Source: Pohlia nutans
Lineage: Eukaryota > Streptophyta > Bryopsida > Bryales > Mniaceae
Length of the DNA: 64,000 nt
Assembly (NCBI GenBank): GCA_022496805.1
Contig: CM040091.1
Location: 20,450,336-20,514,335, forward strand
Reading direction: 5' to 3'
The first letter of the stretch is position 1; every line of letters starts with the position of its first letter. Shown piece by piece: positions 11,859 to 23,508 of this stretch. Position numbers and translations under genes: made by a program. The notes below the pieces were generated by a model that saw nothing but the letters and a program-made list of their open reading frames with translations, was not told where the DNA came from and made no database searches.

Positions 11859-12535
11859 ATGTCCGAGTGCCGGGTTTGGAGAGCCCAGACGAGACTTACA
11901 GCGTAATCGTGCGGTTCCCGAAACCATTGTCATGAGGACGCAATCGCGGAAACATGGAACGATTACAAATCCTGTTGCGCACGCATTTCATTTTCCTCTT
12001 CCTATCCCTTTCCTTCATCGCCTACGGTTTGGTCTAGGTGGTGATTTACTGCCACTAGGAACCGGGCATGGGACTGGAATCCCTGAATATTCGCGACCAG
12101 ATCTTCACAAGCACGGAATGGCAGGCCTGTGACCATGGAGCTTCAAGGGCATGAAATCCAGCTGCAGAAATGTGACCAGGGTCCCGCCCCATATGCGGAG
12201 CTGCGAGGCCCATAGGAAGTTTAAAGTGAATTCCCTGTAAAGTTTCCCTTACATACACAGGGAATTTGTAAAGAGTCGCACAATCGCAAAGGGGAAAATT
12301 GAGACACAGGGAAAACGGAGACACATAGAGAAAACTGAGACACAAGGAACACTCAGTTTTTCCATGTGCATGTCTCAATTTTCCCTGTGTGTCTCAGTTC
12401 TCTCTTGTGTACACTTTACAAATTCCTTGTGTGTTTCATTACACAGGGAATACACACGGAAACACACAGGAAATCCACTTTAAGCTCCATCTGAGGAGGC
12501 AACGTCACTCTGGATGTTTACTTCAATGCTCGCGA
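11859..12535 (+). pseudogene. NHL/LEA_2 pseudogene, copy 3
   Basis: It starts at the ATG that was duplicated by the adjoining MITE. Relative to NHL1 the frame is broken after the first codons, TAG triplets replace sense codons in and after the membrane segment (GTCTAGGTGG and CACTAGGAAC), and the middle of the LEA_2 domain is missing, as in copy 2. A 284-bp insert splits the rest. Similarity to NHL ends near 12535. Confidence 0.82.
12209..12492. mobile_element. 284-bp MITE inside NHL copy 3
   Basis: The insert interrupts sequence that is continuous in copy 2 (GCGAGG joined to AGGCAACG). Its subterminal inverted repeats share TTAAAGTG followed by a CCTGT motif. The interior is rich in ACACAGGG and CCCTGTGT foldbacks. 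A 4-bp GAGG flanks both sides, but the target duplication is short and could be chance. Superfamily is not assigned. Confidence 0.65.
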
Positions 12536-12740
12536 CACATGTGAATCATGAAAATCAAAATTTCTTCAATTCAAGCCCAACACTACTCAAGAAAGTTATA
12601 TAAAGCAAGCACTCTCATTTATTTCTAAGTATATATCTATCTAAACATGTATTTACAAAACAGTCGGCATTTGTAATACATATGTTATGCAAGACAGGTC
12701 GGCAGTTATTTAGCAGCCTCTCAACAACTATTAATATATG

Positions 12741-12935
12741 TTAGACTCAATGCATAATTAACCATCAAAACTAAGCTGAAGGATAATTATTGTCTTCCAA
12801 AAGCCTTAGACTCAATGCATAATTAACCATCAAAACTAAGCTGAAGGATAATTATTGTCTTCCAAAAGACTTAGACTTAATGCATAATTAACCATCAAAA
12901 CTAAGCTGAAGGATAATTATTGTCTTCCAAAAGAC
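12741..12935. repeat. Three tandem 65-bp units
   Basis: Units start at 12741, 12806 and 12871 and differ at only a few positions. Only one divergent unit is present at the matching place near 5730, so the amplification occurred after the block was duplicated. Confidence 0.9.
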
Positions 12936-13191
12936 TTAACATGTAAATTTCAACTGTACGAGGCTTATGTAATATTGCACATCTGAGAGTGAAAATTCTT
13001 CTCTACAGGGCGAATGGATGAGATGAAATAGCACAACACTTGTGCCATACCTATAAATATTTCAAGGTAGGGCTGTTGATGTAGGCCAGAACACAGTCCC
13101 ATCAGAAATAGAGGTATGCCTTTTGTACTGATGAAACAAAAGCATGACATTTGTCCATTAGAGCAAGTGACTTCTAGAATAGAAGAATGAC

Positions 13192-13469
13192 CCCGGGGAA
13201 GTCACTATCAAGAATTTTGATAACTATGAGAGAACAAATATAGGGTGTTTTTTATTTATTTGAGATAAAAATTGTAAATTTATAGAAGTAATATAGGGTG
13301 TTATAAAACCAATTTGGAAATATTCTAAGAATATTCCTACAATATTTGTAGAAAATACCCTAAATATACTATTAATAGTAGAATATTTCAATTATTTTAT
13401 AGCCCCCCATTTAAATACCCTTTAAACCCTCATATGTACCCAAAATTTTAAATTAAGTGACTTCCCCAA
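13192..13469. mobile_element. 278-bp MITE, GGGGAAGTCACT family, copy 1
   Basis: Inverted ends are GGGGAAGTCACT and AGTGACTTCCCC. It is flanked by AAGAATGAC on both sides (13183-13191 and 13470-13478), a 9-bp duplication. The matching duplicated block near 6050 lacks the insert. The second copy is at 17395. Mutator-like by duplication length. Confidence 0.82.
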
Positions 13470-13920
13470 AAGAATGACAACAAAGCATCCTGTTCATTCA
13501 AACTTGCTTCAAAGATTCCATTGGGCACATAAGTGATGAACATCACAATCAAGGCACTATTCATGGAGAAGAAGAACCACTTACAATATATCTGACTTCT
13601 ATTCATAGAACGATAGGGTGAAAGCACACTACGGTTGTACAAATTTGTAGTCATGGCATAGTTTCAGGGCATGATAGAGGTTAAGACCCAAATTCACCCT
13701 AATTACTTCTACTTTGTGTCAAAATAATAAATAGGCATAGTCTTACAACTTGCACGTGCTCGAATATTGCACGATGTGTGTTTTGTACAGTTGGTATAAT
13801 TTGTACTTGGTTTGTACTGTTTGTATAGAACGGCCAAAGAGACGACCGTAGCGTGCGATGGCCTTATACTCTTCTTCCATATCTCAACCAATATTGCCCA
13901 CGTATTCGTTTCCATGATTT

Positions 13921-15301
13921 CTATGGAATAAATGACACGTTGAACTTATGTACAAACTGAACATAATCGGCAGTTGCCCTTAACTCTTCAACAATCTCAT
14001 CAAATGAAGGTCTTTGACTAGGGTCTTCATGTTGACATTTTTTCACAAGATTCCTGAACTCGGAAAAGGTCTCATCGGGTAATGTAGGTCTCTCCCCACG
14101 CAAAACAATATCACAATCCCTTGAAGAATGGCCTTCAAAAGGTATTCTACCTGTGATGATTTCATAACTTGTCATAGCGAAGCTATACACGTCTGATTTT
14201 GGCGTGAATGTCTCTGGTTTCAAACTGCCATTCTTGAGTGCCAACAAAACTTCCGGAGCTCTCGAGAAGCCCGTGCCTACAACCCCTACTGTGGATTCAA
14301 AATCTGCTATGAAGGCTGAATATTCATGATTAATACCACTCTCCTCAAACAGTGTCAGGACATTGGACGCTTTCAGGTCTTTGTAGAGAAGGCCACATTT
14401 GTGGAGCATAACCATGCCTTGTGCAATGTTACTCAAGAGTATGTGGGTCTCCTTCAATGAAAACGGCGGCAATCCATTTTTGTTGAGCATTCTCTTATCG
14501 ATGAGTTTGCATAGATCACCCCAATATCTGTCGAAGATAATCGCAAATCTGCCATCATCCAACAGTTGAGCACCCACAGGCCATCAAAGCCCATAACTGT
14601 ATTCGGCCTTCGCTTCCCTATCACCAAGCCGAGGAAAATATCGGTATGACATTGCGGCCAATGCTAATTCAGAGGGCCACAATCGTTGCAGGTCTTGAAG
14701 GAAGAAACCTTCTTTGAACACTTTCAACACAAGCCTAGCCTCCTGATCCACGGTGTGCATTGGTTTTCCACGTTCATTTGTATCAACAACAAAATTATAG
14801 CATGAGGCATCGCGCTTATTTGTTCCAGAGGCTTCAATTATCTCAGCCTGCCCTCCCTCTGCAATCTTTCCACCGATCTCCAACTCATACGGCTCTCTCC
14901 GGAAAAACCAACCCCACTCGACATGTTGCTTCAGATTCTCAAACACAACGCTGTTCGACAACTGCTCATCTTCGTCACTATTGGAGTTCGAGGTCGCAAC
15001 AGACAGCTCAGTCCAGTGGGATTTCGAGGACATCAAAGCCGCTCAGCCGCTCACTCAAGGTTTGAATGCGTGCAGAGAAGAAGGGTGATGAAGACGACAG
15101 ACCTGGCGCCGATGTTATAGCAGCTTCTGCCTCCAAGTGGCCACAGCATGAAGACTGAGATTCCATTGGTGTAAGAAATTTAGGGCTTACGGATATGCAC
15201 GAGGCACACTCAAGCTCCGCTTCTCCATCACCGGCGACCACTGGAGCCTCAGGCTGGTCCATCCGCCTCCACCACTGCCTCCAAACCTGAATCCTGATCA
15301 A
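13921..15301 (-). pseudogene. Ser/Thr-type protein kinase pseudogene, copy 2
   Basis: This copy keeps the whole kinase domain: glycine loop IGGKIAEGGQAEIIEA, VLKVF, the N-to-C-lobe stretch missing from copy 1, YKDLKASNVL, ADFEST, APEVLLAL and QHEDPSQRPSFDEI. It is broken twice. A 23-bp deletion near 15027 relative to copy 1 shifts the frame between the N-terminal segment (15008-15301) and the kinase domain. A TGA at 14584-14586, in frame with the ORF that follows it (starting 14577), interrupts the domain. DFE instead of DFG and lack of the HRD histidine-arginine pair are shared by both copies, so they are ancestral to this pair. The C-terminal tails of the two copies differ after ATADYV. Confidence 0.8.
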
Positions 15302-18300
15302 TGCATGTCAATTGTCGGCATGATGCTTAGAAAATCGTATCATCGACCTCAGAACATCCATGCAAGTTCTGCACTGTTAATTCACCGACAGAAACAAGTT
15401 GTAACTCTAGCCTAGCTCAATAGACAAACTCTAAAATGGAGGAGGCATGATCCCTGGCTTTGCATTCTTCAGAGAATTGGTAGATGTGGCGAAAGAAATG
15501 ATGCCCTCCACAAGCCAGAGGAAGAAGTTTCTAGCATGTTGCAGAAAGCTGTATATAAAATCAAAAGCAGGAGTCCCTCACGCACCGCACAGTCACGGGA
15601 GGGATGCAGGAGCAGAGCGCAGAGCAAGTGGGTGCTTGAATCGATCAGCGGGAATCAGCAGCGGGCAGCTCGCTCGGTGAAATCTAGTCCCTATAAGTAA
15701 GTTGCTCCCAGACTGGACTAAGTTACTGCCTTACGACCATCGTTCATCTATTGCCGACTGCTCTAGTCGGCGTGAACCACATCTGTGGAGACAACTGGTG
15801 TATAGAAATTGGTAACACTAGAGTTAACCGATTTAAGAAGAGAAAATACATGTTAGGTGAGGGGAGTCTGACCCGTATCTAAGGCAACCAAGTAAATTGG
15901 CGTGGTTTTCAAAGAATCCAAAATAGAAAGCAATGTGAACTAGTTTTGCCATTAAAAAGACTACAAAACTCATTCTAAGGGGAGTTTTCTATGAGTAGTT
16001 GCGTTGGCTGAAGAAAGCCACTTGCTAGTTACTTGCCTTCTTCCTCTCAGCCTCATGTTGTTTTTATCCCATGTTGTCAGACTCACACGCTGTCCCCTTC
16101 ATCACCCCTTGTAAGTCCTGAAATAGAAGAGTCAGGCTTGATTGCAGCCTTGAAGAACAGCCAGGCTTGATTGCACCCTTTTGGCCACTTTTGTAATTTT
16201 AGACACTTTGGAATTCTAGCAGTCCTGAAGTCCATGGAGAACCAGAATATTAGAACTTCACTTTTGATTTCGGTTACACTCAAATACCACAGAGATTTCC
16301 GTATCCACAATTTTAGGGAGTCCAAACACATCATCTGTTTTTAGTTAACTCTACTGTACGTAAGATGTTCATGCTAGATTCGAATATCCAGATTAACAAA
16401 AAAGCCAACCCTTATAAAAATACAAAATTATCCTATCGCACCCAATTAACCCTTTAAGCTCCAGAGTCCAAATGATGCACCGATTTCAAAATTGCTTTAT
16501 ATAATGTTTGATGAATAACAAAAATGGAGTTGAATATTTACCACAGTAAGGATGGACACATGTCCACTTCTTCTTTAAAAAGGATATCAAAGAGAAAAGA
16601 GGGTAGGCATGGGTCCGCCATCTTGTGGAAAAATTCATTTTCAATAAATTGCTACAAAGAGGGTAGCCTAGGTACATGCCCAACCCATCACTAGAAATTT
16701 TGGTCATTGAAAATGGAATTCATGTTCTGCAAAGATATTTATTTCATCAAACAGGGTGATACAGATGCCACACTGAAAGAATGATACAATCCATATGTCT
16801 CGTGAAAGGACAAAGTTAGTTGAGCAAATAACTAGAAGACTCCTATGAGACTAAATAATGGTTAAAGATGTTGTACACCATTTGCAAAAATAACTACATC
16901 AAAAAAAATAATTGAGACAATAGAGTTATTCGTAAAGTCGAGCAAAAAATTTCACAAGAGAATTTAAGACAACGCAAAACTGGCTTTTGAGCTTGAAAGG
17001 TAGCGAAAACAAGTTTCGGCCCCTTTCTTTCCAACCAAATACAAGGCGTTGCATTGTTAAAGAGATTTGAACCTTGAACCTCCTTTAATATGCAAGAGAA
17101 GCTCCCCCATACCGCACTAGCGTTCCCATGGTGGAATCTCTAGATCCATCTACACCATCCCATGTTCTCCCAAACCAAGCGGCTTGGCTCCTTGTGACAA
17201 TATGTGACAAGGATTTCTATTTGAAAATGAAAATCACAGGGTAGCAAATAGGCTAGCCCATGTTGCTTTTACGAGTAATTCAAATTATGCGCTCTTGTAA
17301 CTTCTCATGCTAGACGTACTAATAGATTTAATATAGAGTAAGGAGCTTTTTATGACCTCAGTTGCTACATTGTACCTAGCAGCACACCTTTGAACTCGGG
17401 GAAATTGCTGTCAAGAATTTAGATATCTATGAGAGAACAAATATAGGATGTCTTTTATTCGTTTGAGATAAAATTATATATTTATAAAAGTAATATAGGG
17501 TGTTTTGAAAACCAATTTGGGAATATTTTATGAATATTCCTAAATTATATACGGAATATATCCTAAATGAACTATAGATAGTAGAATATTCTAATTATTT
17601 CACAGCCCCCATAAACACCCTTTGTTGGCTCATACGTACCCAAAATTTACACTAAGTGGCTTCCCCAAGCCTTTGAAGCAATGAGATTACTTGAACTGGT
17701 GGAGCAGACCTCTATACATCCAAATTAGGAGCTACACTATTAATAGTGACTTCCCCCTATTGTTCTTCCTTGGTACCCTCCACAAAAACGACCCATTTTA
17801 AGGAAATTGCAGCATAAGCAGCAGAGTTCTGGGCTTCTGGGCTGTCCCGCCGTGCGAGGCACGTCTTCGGAATTTGGAAAGAGAGCCACAACTTACCTGG
17901 TAACGAGCCATGCAATCAAAGTCTGGACATGAATGGAACCTTTGCAAGGCACTGGAATCTTGAGTGTGCGTCAAACTAAGAAGTACTCATGATAGGTCCA
18001 TTCCCAACCCAGAATCTGATGCTAATTACTTCCAGAATCATTGGTTCATATTCTTGGTAACATTCAAGGATCAGATTGTCGGAGAATGACAACCTGGCTC
18101 AAGTGGTTTTTATTGATATTCTGAGGTCGATGATAAGTACTAGTTGCACCAATTTCTAAGCTTATTGTGACATTAGAGAAATCTTGAACCCCCATCTAAG
18201 CCCCTAGAGGATGGGCACAAGGAGGTCTCACATAATTCATTTTCTGTACTACATTGATTTTTCCCTATCTCTGCCCACAGGAGGTTGGATGTGCTTGTCC

Positions 18301-18740
18301 TTCACGAAATTCTATTAAAATAATAACGTTCTAACCAACTGGTGCTACTTACGGTTAGATGCTACAGTCCTTCACAAGCTGACTTCCAAAGTTTTCTTGT
18401 GTGAGGGTCCGTGACAAAATTTGGGAGTCAAACAAACTCCCCATACTCAATATTTAGCTTCACTAGTAACAAGGTCCTACCAAGGTTTAGATTTCCTACC
18501 AAGGCTTCAGATTTTCTCTAATGACAAATAATACGTTCAACCTGCAATCATGCGGTTGTCTTTTAATCCATCCAGGATACTGAGCTGAGTGAGCTGTGCA
18601 ACTAGCCTTCAGTTGCCTTCTGAATTAGGGAACTTTCCCGGGTACTTTGGAACTTGGAGATGCATGTCTTTACTCATATTGATCTGGAGTCTGCAGAGGA
18701 TTGAGGTAAGTACATGATATCGCAGCAACTATGAAAAAAA
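15302..18740. other. Long stretch without a supported gene
   Basis: 15302-15690 is the duplicated 5' flank of the kinase. Near 16446 a sequence beginning TTAACCCTTTAAGC resembles one at 49902, and both share an AAAATGGAGTTGA tract. It looks like one end of a repeat whose other end I could not find. A MITE lies at 17395-17669. The rest shows no coding potential I can support. Confidence 0.5.
17395..17669. mobile_element. 275-bp MITE, GGGGAAGTCACT family, copy 2
   Basis: It matches 13192-13469 along its length. It is flanked by CCTTTGAA on both sides (17387-17394 and 17670-17677), with the ninth base differing. Ends are diverged forms of the same inverted repeat. Confidence 0.78.
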
Positions 18741-18928
18741 ACTGCTAATGATGTATGTAATAGTAGTGGTTAATTATGATTTTGAAAGTCCTTCACGATT
18801 GAAAACGCATTCTATTGTAAGTAGGGAATGAGCCGTGAAATGTTTCACAGTTGGCAACGCATGCAATGGTGAAATTCTGAAACGAAACGTGCAGGCCAGA
18901 GCAGGACGAAGTTGTGAAGATCCAAGCC

Positions 18929-19378
18929 ATGTCCGAGTGCCGGGCGTGGACAGTCCCAGACGAGACGTACAGGGTAATCGTGCGAATCCCGATACCATTA
19001 AGGACACGAATCGCGGAAACATGGAACAATTGCAACCCCTGCTGCATGTGCATGCTCTGCACCTTCGTCTTGCTATCCGTTCTTTTCGTCGGCTTCGGTA
19101 TGGTATTTGTGATTATGTTCTGCCTCCAGGAACCGGGCATGGGGCTGGAGTCTCTGAGCATTCGCGACATGGCCGTGTACCAGAACACCACAAGCACCGC
19201 ATGGCAGGTGGACAGCGCCTTCAACGTGACGCTCAAGACGTGGAACCGTAACACGGAGGCGGGATGCGGTTGGACGTACCCGCACGTGACGGTGCGCGTG
19301 GAGTACAAGAGCCAGGCGGAGGGCCCATTCTCAGAGATTGGAGAATCTCCATTCTTCTCCTCCACGGGTGAAGAATGA
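18929..19378 (+). pseudogene. NHL/LEA_2 gene copy 4, 3'-truncated
   Basis: The open frame starts at ATGTCCGAGTGCCGG and follows NHL1 closely through the membrane segment (LLSVLFVGFGMVFVIMFC) and the first half of the LEA_2 domain (QNTTSTAWQVDSAFNVTL, EYKSQ). Similarity stops abruptly after EYKSQ at about 19315. An unrelated foldback sequence encodes the last 20 or so residues. The missing half of the domain is not found downstream; similarity resumes only in the 3' flank near 19700. The truncated protein could still be made, but the domain would be incomplete. It has one copy of the 33-bp unit duplicated in NHL1. Confidence 0.78.
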
Positions 19379-19560
19379 TTCTCGGAGAATGAAGAATGGA
19401 GAATGGCCCATGCTTGGAGGATGAGTAACCAACTAACAACCTCTATTTTTTTTTCTCAATCTTCACAAATCACAAAGGGGGTGTCACACCTTCTCCATGG
19501 AGAAGCTATCATATTGGCTCCTCTTTTTCCTCATTCTCCATTCTCCATTCTCCGAGGTGG
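19321..19560. repeat. Foldback sequence with GGAGAATG repeats
   Basis: Repeated GAATGGAGAATGG and its complement occur at both ends of this stretch, which replaces the 3' half of NHL copy 4. It may be a foldback transposon or a fill-in at a deletion. I could not define ends. Confidence 0.5.
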
Positions 19561-19592
19561 TGTAACAACCCCTATTAGTAACTGAACGCTTG

Positions 19593-19693
19593 GGCTAGAA
19601 TGTAGTATCGGGAACCTCCCGTGTATTTTCCCCTGTAGAATGTAGCTATGGATACATTTGCCGAGGTGAGGTTCCCGATACTACATGTAGCCT
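19593..19693 (+). mobile_element. 101-bp Mutator-like MITE, copy 3
   Basis: Same family as 9284 and 9619, with TGTAGTATCGGGAACCTC at both ends in inverted orientation. Flanks GAACGCTTG and GAAGGTTTG match at 7 of 9 positions, as expected for an older 9-bp duplication. Confidence 0.8.
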
Positions 19694-20429
19694 GAAGGTT
19701 TGAGGAGCACTTACACAACAACCAATTACTAGGCGTGTCAGAGTGGAAGTATTTGCCCCAACTTTTGCTTGCAACAAGTTTTTGAAGAAAGGACGTGGAT
19801 TGTGAAAGAGGGGGTGGCTGCACAACCTCACAATTTCAATTTGAAAAACTACTAGCAAAGGTGTCACTTCTCACTCAGCATAGAGTCACAATTCACTGCA
19901 CACACTTGTCTCATGTGACGAACAACATTCACCAAGTCTCAAGCGCTTGTGCAATGAGTGCGAAGTGGCACCATTTGACTCACCGACCGAGTGAAAAGCA
20001 ACGCCTTCTCCTTGTAGTGCATGTAGAAGGACTTGTTTTAGTAGAAGTCTCTCAATTGTGAAAATGGGTTAAGGGATGCGCAACTAAGAAACCGTGTTGG
20101 AAAGTCTTCAGATTGTGGGCATGGATTACGTGGTGCATTGCATAGGAACCGTGTCAGGGGGACAATCTTGCCTCACACTTCCTACTCAAGATTTTCGCCT
20201 TGTAGGGTATGCCAGTTTGTTGAACTAGTGGGAAATTGTTGATAGAATGTCGTTGCATTGGTAGCCTTCTCTTGAAAATAAAACTTTAAAACTTGTACCA
20301 TACCGTAGGTGCATAGCAAGTTGTCAAAAACTATTTCAAAAATAACATGCCGAATTGTTTTGGAAATTACAAGCAAATTTTGTTAAATTTCATTATTATT
20401 ATTATTATTATTATTATTTTAAATTTTAA

Positions 20430-20990
20430 ATTTTTTTTTGAGATTGCCAAACGGTTGAAGAATTACCACTTTCCACACATGATAAAATATTTAGGGTAAT
20501 CAAGTGAGTGATGTTGGAGAAGAAAGAGCTTCTCTTGTAATCAAATTCACTCCAAGTCACGTCCAAATGATATGGGATAAGAACTTGCAAGCCCATTTGA
20601 ATTCTCACTACATAATTTTCAGTAGATTTTGGTGCGCAATTGAGCATAGAAAATGATCTTATTTTGAAAACAAAATTAAATAAGAAATTTAGAAGGTCAT
20701 TTCATCTTTCACTTCCAAAAATAATTTTGTAATTTGAAGTGTTTATGCATGAGATATGGACAATATTCAAGAAGGTTGTGAAGAACATGCATGAGTTGAA
20801 TGAAAAGAAAATGTGTTGTGATCAAACTTTTGAGGTTCAATTGTCCATAGTAGACTAGCTTATTTTGAATGTCATTCAACTAAGAATACTTGCGCAATCA
20901 AGTAAACTTTCACCTCCCAAAAAACTTTGTGATTTGAAAGATTTATGCTTAAGTTATGCACACCTTTATAAAGGAGTTTAGCTGGTGATT
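20430..20990. repeat. Dispersed AT-rich repeat, copy 1
   Basis: It aligns over about 550 bp with 34690-35190. Landmarks are AGAACTTGCAAGCCCAT, AATTGAGCATAGAAAATGA and ATGCTTAAGTTATGC in the same order and orientation. No coding content and no clear ends. Confidence 0.7.
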
Positions 20991-21730
20991 AAGAGGGAGC
21001 AAAAAGTGAGTGGAGTACTACATATCCCACGTTCATCGTTGGCACTAGTGGCAATGAATTATGCATAAAGCACAAGGCTCTACCTACTTCACAATTGACT
21101 TTGAGAAGTGTAATTCATTTACATTCAATTTTAGCAAACTTCTTTGCTATGGCTGAGTTTTATTTAATTGTAAGAAGAAGAAAAAAAAGTTTAGATTTTC
21201 AGTAATTATACTTTCTTTACCTAACATTGTTTTCCTGCTTTAAATAAATATTCGATAGCAAGTTGACGAACTTGCTAGTTAGCTACGGTATTCAGGGTGA
21301 TGTTCATAGTATTACCAAAACTTCTTTTATATCACAGCATAGGCATTTAAAATGCATGAGTTCAAAATTCATCATATTGAGTCTATATAGAGTTTACCTC
21401 TGCAAAATTCAAAAGTATGGGGGTTAGAATGAGGGCATATAAAAATGGGGAGAAGGAGATGCTATCAAAATGAGATATTGAAATAGGCACAATCTATGCC
21501 ATTCCCAAAGCAAGAGCCAAGGATTTTAGTCCCAAATACTCATCAAAATGTGATTTCTTCCATTGGAATATGAGTTTAGAGAAATCAAAGGAAAATTTTA
21601 TAACCTAATATCAAAGTTCAATATTTAAGTAAAAATTATTCTTTAGAGTGAAGGTGATTGGATGAGATGAAATAGCATAATAGGCATGCTATACCTATAA
21701 ATATTCAAATGTATTTAACAAGGTATTTAA

Positions 21731-21828
21731 CTTCTCATGTAGGCGGGAACACATTGCATTAGTAGGCTCTAAGCACTGTCTTCTCATGTAGGCGAGAACA
21801 CATTGCATTAGTAGGCTCTAAGCACTGT
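21731..21828. repeat. Two tandem 49-bp units
   Basis: Units begin CTTCTCATGTAGGCG at 21731 and 21780 and differ at one or two positions. Confidence 0.9.
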
Positions 21829-21980
21829 CTTGTTAGAGGAACACTATGTAAGAGCCAATGAAGTGAAAGCATCATGAAGTGAAGCCAAATTTAGTTATTG
21901 CTAAGCGGATTTAGTGTGTCACCAAAATGTGTTATTTATATATATACTTCGAATCCCAAGTGGATTATAGAGCAATGTCA

Positions 21981-22173
21981 CACTAGTAGCAAACTTGTCG
22001 TTTTTCATTCCTCATTTCGTGGGAATAGTGAATAGTACCAAAATATTATACTTACGTTTTTGTCTTCTTGTGACCAAAACTACTCATCAGCACTAACACA
22101 GCCCATGTGCCTGGCGCCCTTTCATTTCTTTTTCATTTATAGTAAGTGAAAAATGACACATTTCCTTCTAGTG
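21981..22173. mobile_element. CACTA-type MITE, 193 bp, copy 1
   Basis: It begins CACTAGTAGCAAACTTGTCG and ends CATTTCCTTCTAGTG. A second copy is at 26598. Flanking trinucleotides TCA and TCG nearly match, as a 3-bp duplication would. It has no coding content. Confidence 0.8.
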
Positions 22174-22776
22174 TCGAGATGATGTTTAGGCTGCTCACTC
22201 ATGGGTAAGAATTCAAAACAAAAGCTATTTTTAATTTAATTGAATCACTTAGATCAACGATCTTGAACAAATTGAAATCGGTCAATCTACGTTAAATCAG
22301 TGGAGAGTAGGGTACGGTATGAGGACACCTGACTGAATGCCCAGTTGTTCGAGAGTCTAAAATAACTCCCCGTCGAGCTCCTGTTGTTGCGTTGAAATCC
22401 ACTCGGTGACCTGAGTGAGCTGGCTGGGCATGGAGTTCGGCCCTCGCCCGAATCCAGCCATGCCGTCAACCATCCCGGCGCATCCAGGTGGGGCAGAGGA
22501 AACAGTGTCATTCTTCATGAAGCCGAAATTAATAGAAAGCTGGAGAGTTCCCATGGATCCCCAGTGATCAATTCAGATGCTCACCGCCATGGTCTCAGTT
22601 GACGAATCGCCTGCAATTCCACTATATATGGTCTACATAATCAACCATGATATGATACGTAGCAGCTAGCTTCGGGATCTGTCGCACAAAACGCCAAGGA
22701 ACTGCACATCACTCACGCTTCACTAGTAGCACGAAACGTAAGAATATATCCGTGTCATACAACTGTCACTGCATCC

Positions 22777-23199
22777 ATGTTAGTAGAACTGTGTCCAACA
22801 TCAGAAGGAGAAGAATCAGTAGTCAGAGCGAGGGATCACCTGCGGTCAGTGGACGAAGCAGTGACTCTGGATGGTCTCGGTGGAGCAAAGTTTTCTGCTC
22901 CAAAGTGGTGTAACCCACATACAGTATATGACACGTCACGTTTAACAGGATTCTTAACATCACAAAAGGGAGTCTTCTTCATGATTTATGAGAATGATGG
23001 TCACTTTAAAGGTACAATGATATATCGTGCATCATGGAATGTTACGAAAGAGGATCATCTGAAAGTATTTGGTATAAACATTTTTAATCTTTGTGCATAT
23101 GTTTACTTTAAACTGGAAGAATCCAAAGAAGCAGTCCAAAACGACATTCAAGAATTCGAACGAGAGGGAGGCTTCATTATCCGGGGGTCAAGAGGCTGA
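22777..23199 (+). CDS. Unrecognised 140-codon ORF
   Basis: An ORF from ATG to TGA with a non-repetitive composition, including WCNPHTVYDTSRLTGF and FFMIYENDGHFKGTMIYRAS. I do not recognise the family. No signal peptide or membrane segment is obvious. It lies among MITEs, with a copy of the GATGGCCTGATATGG family 84 bases after its stop. It could be a captured or decayed exon, a small gene, or chance. Confidence 0.35.
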   Translation: MLVELCPTSEGEESVVRARDHLRSVDEAVTLDGLGGAKFSAPKWCNPHTVYDTSRLTGFLTSQKGVFFMIYENDGHFKGTMIYRASWNVTKEDHLKVFGINIFNLCAYVYFKLEESKEAVQNDIQEFEREGGFIIRGSRG

Positions 23200-23282
23200 C
23201 CAGCTTGGTAGCATCGAACTGTTAGTGCTGCAGAGCTCCTTTGAAACGCTGGCGGGAGCGCTGTAGGAAATCTAGACGGGGC

Positions 23283-23508
23283 AATGGCCTGATATGGGTA
23301 CTAGTGAGACGCGTCTCACTATGTGCGACTTATGTCTAACTTATTTTATGTGTGCTAGAATTTTCATTTTTAATACCATGTATATAGTTGCAGCCATGGC
23401 GCTTGTAACACCATCTAAGTTTTGTCATTTTTCAATGATTTTTTCTTACCTAAAAAACATTTCTCAAAAATCACACTAATTCAGGAGGGGGTACCCATAT
23501 CAGGCCAT
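23283..23508. mobile_element. MITE, GATGGCCTGATATGGGTA family, copy 2
   Basis: Inverted ends are AATGGCCTGATATGGGTA and TACCCATATCAGGCCAT. The interior matches 3406-3621. Confidence 0.8.

Larger units (their letters stand above)
19694..21980. repeat. Duplicated NHL 3' flank with dispersed and simple repeats
   Basis: 19700-20230 and 21290-21620 match the spacer after NHL1 and NHL2. An ATT microsatellite lies at 20392-20417. 20430-20990 matches 34690-35190. No gene is seen. Confidence 0.55.

Noticed and set aside
18793..19365. Long minus-strand ORF across NHL copy 4
   Set aside because: It is a shadow of the plus-strand NHL frame and has no family features.
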